A stretch of DNA of 64,000 nucleotides from Psococerastis gibbosa (lineage: Eukaryota; Arthropoda; Insecta; Psocodea; Psocidae), in the NCBI GenBank assembly GCA_963971405.1, contig OZ020486.1, forward strand, positions 11,183,419-11,247,418, in the 5' to 3' direction. Within the stretch, counting starts at the first letter, position 1. Every line of letters starts with the position of its first letter. The notes under the pieces were generated by a model, which did not search any database, was not told the DNA's origin, and worked only from the letters and a program-made list of their open reading frames with translations. Both the position numbers and the translations under genes were made by a program. Of this stretch, positions 57,646 through 64,000 are shown piece after piece.

Positions 57646-58029
57646 GGTGCCCATTCCATTGACCGGCTAGGGCTATTTCCAACAACGGTGACGTGGTAGC
57701 AGACATTCAAGACTTAGGTGGCGTTTCCACCGACCTCGCATTGCAGAATTGACGGAAATGTTTATTTTCCTTTATGCCATAGTTAAAATTGATCAATGAT
57801 CATACAGTAAAATTACAAACAAACAAACTAAAATTAAAAAATGGCGTCATGGGATATGTTAAGTACAAACATTTTAATAGATTTCTATAAAAAGAAAAAT
57901 TCTAATTTCCGTCAATGTCATTTGCATTCTGCAATGCGAGATCGGTGGAAACGCAACCTAAGTCTTGAATGTCTGCTACCACGTCACTGTTTTTGGAAAT
58001 AGCCCTAGCCGGTCAATGGAATGGGCGCC
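57646..58029 (-). mobile_element. PIF/Harbinger-like MITE, family 1, copy f (384 bp)
   Basis: The ends are 'ggtgcccattccattgaccg' and its near complement 'ccattccattgacc' at the right. It is flanked by ATA on both sides. The centre is in the opposite orientation to copies a, b, d and e. It begins only 126 bases downstream of the stop of Osiris gene B, so it probably lies in that gene's 3' UTR or immediate flank. On the minus strand it contains AATAAA at 57761-57766. Confidence 0.85.
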
Positions 58030-58155
58030 ATAGGTAGTCCTATACTTAAAGGCAAACAAACAAACACAGTTTTAAACATAAATATTAACATTATAATTAA
58101 CCTAAGCCTACAATACTTAATGGCAATGTATAAAGCTGAGTATCAGTCAGTAGAT

Positions 58156-58580
58156 CTACGCATGGTAGCCATAGGCAAGTTCACTTGCATCAGTCTTTTG
58201 GTCATCCCTGAACGCAACGCCCCCAGATTTCGCAGGCTTCAGGCTCTTTCCAGCCTCAGCGTTACTGTTGTATCCGGTATAATCACCGTAGTCTTCCCGG
58301 AAGTTGCCGTGGTTGTGGTTGTAGTACGCCGGGTGAGCGACACCAGACTGGGTATACTGCGGCTGGTAGTAGTTGGAGTGGCCCCCGCCAAAGGCAGTGT
58401 CGTTGGGTTTGCAGAGCTTGAAGAAACCGATCAATCCTGGCACGACGATAGCGAGGAACCCGAGGAGTTTCTTGAAGGAGGCCAGTCCGAGGATCATGGG
58501 CAAGAAGAGTAGCAGCTTGATCTTGAAGAGCTTGAGAACGATCAGGAGGGGAATGAAAAGTTTCTTCAACTTGTAGCGAG
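58156..58580 (-). CDS. Osiris gene B, terminal exon
   Basis: The acceptor is 'acttttccttccccacag|CTCGC' and the stop is TAG at 58158-58156. It encodes 140 residues after the shared Thr codon. Residues about 6-30 and 36-55 of the exon are two hydrophobic helices separated by SFKK; the next ~60 residues include SNYYQPQYTQSG and YYNHNHGNFREDYGDYTGYN. The 163-codon plus-strand frame here is the antisense shadow. Confidence 0.9.
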
Positions 58581-61500
58581 CTGTGGGGAAGGAAAAGTTA
58601 ATTAGTGTATGAGACACAAAATTAAATGTGTCTGTAGCCTTATTTTCTCGTATGGACATTCCCCAAACTTCACACACACATTCTCCTTCAAGACAAATTC
58701 AAGTAATTTGTCTCTCATGGGGGATAAGCTAAGTGGTTTAAAAGAAATGTTTTTAGATCTATACATATTTCAATTAATTATAATAATTTATACCTAGAAG
58801 TGAGATAAAAAAGAAATGAAATAATGGGTGGAAACAGGATTCAAACCCGAGTCTACACCTTTCCAAAATATGGTATAATTCACAAGACACAAATTTTGTA
58901 TTTTAACTGCACACATTCATTGTATTATACTAGTATTTTAGAATATTGTAAAATTTCCACCCTAAAACGGGCCTAGCCCATAGGGAAGTGACAAAAAACT
59001 GTAAATTTTTTATTTTGGAAATAAATTTTGATTGATTGATTGATTGAATTGGTGACCACTACCCCAAATTCACGTCTTTATTCATTTATCTAACTCCCAT
59101 GCATGTAGAGGCTTTCTGCAAAAGTTAAATAGTACCCTGCACTTCAAAAAAAATTTATGTGGACACATTTAATATTAAACTACCTGCATGCCATTGTAAA
59201 ATTTTATAGTACATTGCAGTTATAAACATCTTCATATTAAAGCTTAAAATTGGACTAAAACCTGCAAAATGTACCATACGGTAGCTATTGTACCTACCAA
59301 AGTCTACTATATTTTCGCACTATATTTCCTAAATTATTCCCTGGAGGACACCTTGTGACACCACTGGCGAGTCACGAAAATCGTGGATCTGCGCCTGTCT
59401 TTATTTAATAATTATGGGTGTAGTTTCCAATGTGATAACACCTATTCATCTTTCTAATTAAGCTATTAATTTTCAGGCCAAATTACCTACTTGTTTATAC
59501 TGTATGGTTAACCCCTCCCCCTATGGAAAGTCCTATACCCGCCCCTGGTACTAATACTAGTATTTACTTGCAACGGGTTGTGTGACGCCAATACCACCCT
59601 ATTGCCTATACCAAATAGTGCAGTTACAAGCCGCTTGTACTAAAATAGGTACATACATAAAAGTATGCAGTACCAACAACAGTGCATGGAGGCCACTCGG
59701 GGGCAGGCGTTTGTCGAGGAAAGGCTTTATTAGCTAAATTTAAACAGAAGGGTGTGAGGATTAATGTGATATTGGAGCTTAATCCTAGAAATTCCTAAGG
59801 AGATTGGAGGTAATCTCATAACTCTGTAGCCCATTTTCAGTGTATATTTTATGTAGTAGGTCTAGCATTGTATAGTAGTTGTCGTATACATTTTGAATTT
59901 TGACACACTCATTCCTCCTTTACTATTCCTCTTCAGAAAAACTGCCTATTTACCCCCATCTAGATATAGGACATAGGTGTAATGTGCATATTATAATTGA
60001 CTGATTGATGGATTGATTGATTGAATGATATCCAGTTGTACCTATAGAACATATAGAAAATAGGAAATTTTTCTAAACTCTCTTTTTCCCTTTTAGTTTA
60101 CAGCCTATACATTGTTATACGATGCTTCGTAGAGCATATAAAGTATGTAGTATTAGTCGAGTGTAAGTGACCGCTTTACAGCCCTAACTCCGTCAGGCGT
60201 AGTAATAGAACAAAAGTCATTTATTTATGACCTCTCTGACCCACCCTGACCCCCCCCCCCTCCCTGGAACCGCACTTGGTTTGCAGGTAGACCTTCTGTG
60301 TATTGTATGTCTATAATAACTTTGTAGGGCGCCACACTGGGAGAATTTCCATTTTACTGGGGAGTATGATAATGGAATGAAAGTCTAATAATGGCGGTCG
60401 TCAATATCATATTCAATTCCGTAAAGTAATATTTTATCGGGGTAATGATCGGGAACTGATATAATAAAGCTCATTATCCACGGGCTGCAAAATCTAGGTG
60501 GACAACAAAAGAGATTGGATACGGGCAGTTGCTCAATTGAATAATAGTCCTAATGTTTTTTGATACCATCAGTGTTAATTTATTTGTATTGTACCAATAT
60601 AGATGAGAACGTGATTTATTTCTGTGTAATTTCCAAGGGAAATGTAATTAATAGTGTATTAATAAATAATAAATAAATATTGACTTATTGTTCTATTACT
60701 AAGCCGTTCTAGCGGAGTTAGGGCTATAAACCCTCTCTTACACTCAACTAGGAAGACCCAGGACCACCTGCTTTACTTGCCCTCCGAAGCATGGCCAGAA
60801 AATGTAGTGAGTATGGAACTCGAACCAACAACCTTTCGGGTGAGAGTTGGAGTCTGTACCACTACTCTACCTGTCCTGACTGCATTCATTTACACTTGTG
60901 AAAGGTCATTCAACCATTTATTGTACTAAAAAGTGTGTAGGCCTACTCAAGAATAACATGGGTTTTCTGAATTAAATTACAGGCGAAAGCTTTCATATCT
61001 AATATCATACACTCCACTAACCAATCACTTTAGCGGAGAAAATGAAATAATTCGGAGAATTACGTAAAACTGTGTAGGGAATGTGCCGGCTGCATTTTAA
61101 TATTATGGGGACATTAATATTAGTAAGGGATCCGAAGACATCCGCCAAGCCTTCGGGTCGAGCTTCCTGGTTGATATACCCCAGTGGGTTGCTTGGAGGC
61201 TCCCTAGGTAGCCCAGTCAATATGGACACTTCAAGTAACAACAATTGCGACAGAGCCAAATTTTGGCACATACCTTGGTTTTACCATTACAAACACAAGT
61301 CCCCAAAGATCCCATGTGTGCAATAAAAGTTATTAGGGGTCAAAGGTCTCAATTTCATGTTTTTTGTTGTTGTTTTTTTATCGAAAATGGTGTAAGTTCT
61401 ATCAAAAAAAAAATTTTACCAAATTTGTGGATCGTTAAATTCTCAATAAAAAAATTTTGTATCATTTTTTTTCCAATGGCCACCATTCCTGAGATATCGC

Positions 61501-62082
61501 GCTTGTAAGAATCACGCCCCACATAATATCTATAGGTATGCACAGGTATGACTTTTGACATTTTGTTTGTAATGGTAAAATAAAGGTACAGGATGTGCTA
61601 AAATTTGGCTCTGTCGGAATTTGTTTTATTAATTTTTCATGTCTAAATTGACCGGGTTCACAGTGAGAATTGCCACGTTCTGCCTTGCCTTGCCTTAGAG
61701 AAATGTGCATGCCGTTCTTGGCCTATATAATCTTTAGTACTCGCGGAATCGTCATTAAAAACATACAAACAAAGTAAAAAATTACGGTACTTACTGAATA
61801 TGCTCGCTTTCTTGTCCTCAATCACGTCCAATTCGTCAGCGATCTCATCAACAAAGCGAGGCGAGTACCTGCCCTCCTCTGTGATTTCTTCCGGCACTTT
61901 GACTTCAATAGCCGTGGACTTGACAAACCGCTCAACCTTTCTCAGCAGAAACTTCACGAAGTGGTCCCATTCAGGCTCATCAGCGCGGGGGCTCGACGAA
62001 AACTCGTAGGGTTCCTCTGTGAGCCGTCGAAGTTGAACGCTGGGCATCCTTACGACTCGCACGTTTTCTGAGACATAGTAGC
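58156..62082 (-). CDS. Osiris family protein, gene B (last two exons; 5' end outside window)
   Basis: The exons are 61795-62082 and 58156-58580, joined across a 3.2-kb intron in matching phase (A at the end of the first, CT at the start of the second, giving Thr). The first encodes about 95 charged residues (YYVSENVRVVRMPSVQLRRL... EWDHFVKFLLRKVERFVK...). The second encodes a strongly hydrophobic DUF1676 core, KLKKLFIPLLIVLKLFKIKL then a second segment LLGFLAIVVPGLIGFFKLC, a Tyr/His/Asn/Gly-rich tail, and the ending ASELAYGYHA, which resembles the Osiris AQxLAY motif. The protein is likely membrane-associated or secretory in cuticle-forming epithelium. The signal peptide and cysteine region lie beyond 64000. 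The paralogue number is not assigned. Confidence 0.88.
59028..59047 (+). repeat. (GATT)n microsatellite
   Basis: Four GATT units follow 'gaaataaattttgatt', so it may be the 3' tail of a retroposon. A similar '(gatt)' run lies near 59998-60022. Confidence 0.8.
60161..60228 (+). mobile_element. tRNA-derived SINE, 3' fragment (copy 7)
   Basis: 'gtgtaagtgaccgctttaca', 'gccctaactccgtcaggcg' and 'tagtaatagaacaaaagtca' plus a short TTAT tail match the SINE body. The head and middle are absent. Confidence 0.7.
60663..60881 (-). mobile_element. tRNA-derived SINE, copy 6
   Basis: The minus strand has 'gtcaggacaggtagagtagt', 'actctcacccgaaaggttgt', B box 'ggttcgagttcc', the body through 'ggtcctgggtcttcctagtt' and 'ctccgctagaacggcttagt', and an ATTT-type tail. 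It lies in the intron of Osiris gene B. Confidence 0.87.
61248..61616 (+). mobile_element. Palindromic intronic element (about 369 bp)
   Basis: The left arm 'cgacagagccaaattttggc' then 'acataccttggttttaccat' and 'tacaaac' pairs with the right arm 'gtttgtaatggtaaaataaa' and 'tgtgctaaaatttggctctg' then 'tcgg'. The right arm has a small insertion. The centre is AT-rich, with runs of T and A. No transposase frame is visible. It sits about 180 bases from exon 61795-62082. Confidence 0.75.
61795..62082 (-). CDS. Osiris gene B, penultimate exon
   Basis: The acceptor is 'tttacttgactttcag|GCTACTATG' and the donor is 'ATATTCA|gtaagtacc'. It has 288 bases and starts after the first base of a codon. It encodes VRVVRMPSVQLRR, EEPYEF, EWDHFVKFLLRKVERFVK, VKVPEEITEEGRYSPRF and VDEIADELDVIEDKK. 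The internal in-frame methionines are not the start. Confidence 0.88.
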
Positions 62083-63922
62083 CTGAAAGTCAAGTAAATA
62101 CATGTTACGAAATTTATTGATATTCTTTTAATTTTCACCCATTCTCAGAAGAATAGATCCAGTAGATCCGGATTAAAACAAAACTCGAAACTTTATAGGA
62201 CGTAAATACACTAAGCGATGAGTCTCGAACGATGACGAAGCCCGGTTACTACGAATAGGGTTACTTCGAATACTTTTAGCTTGGCCTAAAACCTCAATGG
62301 ATGTTGTCCTTTGCCACGCAGTATTTGCCTTCTACTGTAATTTCATTGTAACCATGGAACAGGCCCGTACCCATGAAAACCTTTGAAAATGAAAATTATT
62401 TTGAACTTTCCCTAAATAACGCTCAGAGGAACAGCCCCAGGAATATTTTCATCAATAATATTGTTCACTTGTTGGGACCTATTGCCCATGTACCCACATT
62501 TTGAATTACTGTGCAATTTTATAAAATTTACGGTTAATTCATTATTTTTTTCAAAAAATTGGTTTACATCTATTCTAATATATTATACTATAAATTATAT
62601 TATGTAGCCCTAAACATTGATGTTTGTTAACCCAACACGTGCAGTAAAATTTGATATAATGAGTTATATATATACAGTAATTAGGTACACTTGGGGACTT
62701 ACAACCTACAGTAGGAGATGCACAATAATATAGTGATTGATCTGTTTTTTTATTTTCGACAAATTCACATGAATTATCCAGATGCTTATAATGGTGATTA
62801 ATTGGGGTTTATTTTTTAATACCGCATCAGTGACGATGTTAAAATATGTGCGAGAAATTCGAATTAATAAATTATTGGAATACAAGAGAATGGCTTCTTT
62901 GTTTAATAATTGAAGAAAATACTAATAAACATTAAAATGTGCCGGTAGAATTTTGAAATATAACTTAATAAGAATTTTTATTAATCTAAGGGAGAAAAAT
63001 TGAAAACTCACCAAAAATATAGCGGAGGATTAATTTATCAATTTGAATTTCCCGCGTATATTGCACTCATTTGTTAAAAACAATTGACTAAACCCCGATA
63101 TTATGTTAATCCCAAATCGCGTTAATAGGGCTGCTGCGGTCCCATTGTACTATGGCGATTATTTTTATCTTGTTGTTAAAAATGTAAACAAAAATCATTT
63201 TACAATGCAAAGTGCTATTAAAACTTGTTTTGTTTCCATTTGTCAACCCAGGAAGAAGCTAATACTAAACGGCATGGCTGCTATAAATCCATGTCTCAAA
63301 AGTATAGCAGATTATAAGGATTGAGTACGATACAAGGGTAGTGGCTATGATAAACCAATTGAATGAGATATCGAAGCGAATGCAATCTGGCCGGATGGGT
63401 TATTGCTATTGAGAGAGAGAAAATTAATCGAATTTCCCGGTTTGGCGGGCATTTCACCCGCATGAACATGTATTGAATTAGTCTTGACGCCGTTATTATA
63501 ACTGAAACTTGCTGTCATTACCACGCTGCACTTCCAGCCGAATTTCACCAGGTACGTATTGTAATTACAATCAATATTGACTTTATTTAATTAAAATGTC
63601 AAATACGTAATGTCGCATCAGTTGATGCTTTTGTATAACATTAATTAATTTAGTGAATCTCACAGAAATCCTGAAGAGTCTCATGTGCAAATACCACCCG
63701 ACCACGGACCACGATAGGATGGCACTTGGAACCCTTTGTTTAATCGAAAACTCGCTTAAGCGGAACACCGAGTTTATTCGATTTTTATACGTGTTCCAAG
63801 TGTCATCCTATCGTGGTCAGGTGGTAATTTGCTCAACTTTTACTGGCTTAACGTGATAGCTAGAAGTGCCAAGGTTCATGTTGTTCACATATTCTACGTG
63901 GTGTTAACTCTGCATCCTCCAG
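62083..63922 (-). other. Osiris gene B upstream intron, no further exon found
   Basis: I looked for a minus-strand exon with a signal peptide or the cysteine region and found none. The frames at 63345-63548 and 63583-63768 lack these features. One inverted-repeat element lies at 63687-63832. Confidence 0.5.
63687..63832 (+). mobile_element. Inverted-repeat element (about 146 bp)
   Basis: 'ccacgataggatggcacttg' and 'gaac' at the left pair with 'gttccaagtgtcatcctatc' and 'gtgg' at the right, and the outer 'gcaaataccacc' pairs with 'ggtggtaatttgc'. The left arm has about eight extra bases ('ccgaccacgg' region), possibly a slippage duplication. No TSD is clear. Confidence 0.7.
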
Positions 63923-64000
63923 AATAGCCTACAGAAACAGAAGTATCTGACCCGTCTCAATGAGCAGACCAACAACCTGCCCAAACCATCATTGGCAATG
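63923..64000 (+). CDS. Possible partial exon of an unknown plus-strand gene
   Basis: After 'gttaactctgcatcctccag' the plus strand is open to the window end and encodes NSLQKQKYLTRLNEQTNNLP then KPSLAM. The composition is plainly less AT-rich than the flank and is coding-like, and 'gttaac' could serve as a branch point. It is only 78 bases long and I do not recognise the protein. If real, it lies antisense to, or nested in, Osiris gene B. Confidence 0.3.

Larger units (their letters stand above)
58581..61794 (-). other. Osiris gene B, intron (about 3.2 kb)
   Basis: The donor is 'catattca|gtaagt' and the acceptor is a long pyrimidine tract before 'cag'. It holds two SINE copies, a palindromic element and (GATT)n tracts. 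A 3' end like that of a retroposon ('ttttggaaataaattttgattgattg') is near 59016-59046. Confidence 0.8.

Noticed and set aside
58021..58512. 163-codon plus-strand ORF
   Set aside because: It is the antisense shadow of the Osiris gene B terminal exon and part of the MITE.
58825..58870. 'gggtttgaatcc' on the minus strand as a tRNA-like element
   Set aside because: The B box is acceptable, but no A box or stems are visible and there are no other copies to support a SINE.

Overview
The window is eukaryotic nuclear DNA, AT-rich, with spliced genes, very long introns and abundant non-autonomous transposons. Two genes are recognisable, both on the minus strand and both of the insect Osiris (DUF1676) family, so the source is very probably an insect with a fairly large, repeat-rich genome. 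I cannot fix the order. Osiris genes normally sit in a conserved tandem cluster, and two same-strand members here fit that.

Layout. 1-9685 is a degenerate non-coding tandem array, including a roughly 6.84-kb segmental tandem duplication (41-3410 against 6878-9685, with about 0.58 kb missing from the second copy). 10386-10756 is a MITE next to a nuclear mitochondrial fragment of nad6 (10757-11065). Osiris gene A runs leftwards from its ATG at 25685: exon 1 is 25509-25685, exon 2 is 13491-13725 and exon 3 is 12548-12757. The splice phases agree. Its last exon or exons lie left of position 1, so the whole repeat array falls in an intron or beyond it. The first intron alone is about 11.8 kb. 25686-58155 is a 32-kb intergenic stretch with no gene I can support; it is filled with MITEs, tRNA-derived SINEs, degraded LINE 3' ends, homopolymer tracts and other dispersed repeats. 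Osiris gene B occupies the right end: the terminal exon is 58156-58580, the preceding exon is 61795-62082, and the 5' exons lie beyond 64000. A possible plus-strand exon of an unknown gene begins near 63923.

The repeat complement is the richest part of the window. It includes: a family of six ~370-410 bp palindromic MITEs with 3-bp, mostly TWA-like target duplications (PIF/Harbinger-like) and a 141-bp relative in signature; a ~220-bp tRNA-derived SINE present at least six times; a LINE family whose 3' ends finish in (GAA)n, one of which has expanded into a 47-bp minisatellite; an ~870-bp element present twice in inverted orientation with internal poly-G/C tracts; and a local tandem duplication (21.1-22.6 kb) in which one copy carries two different MITE insertions and the other preserves the empty sites.

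I found no CRISPR array, operon, phage, virus or other unusual multi-gene system. The nearest things to novelty are the mobile-element families and their nested insertions.
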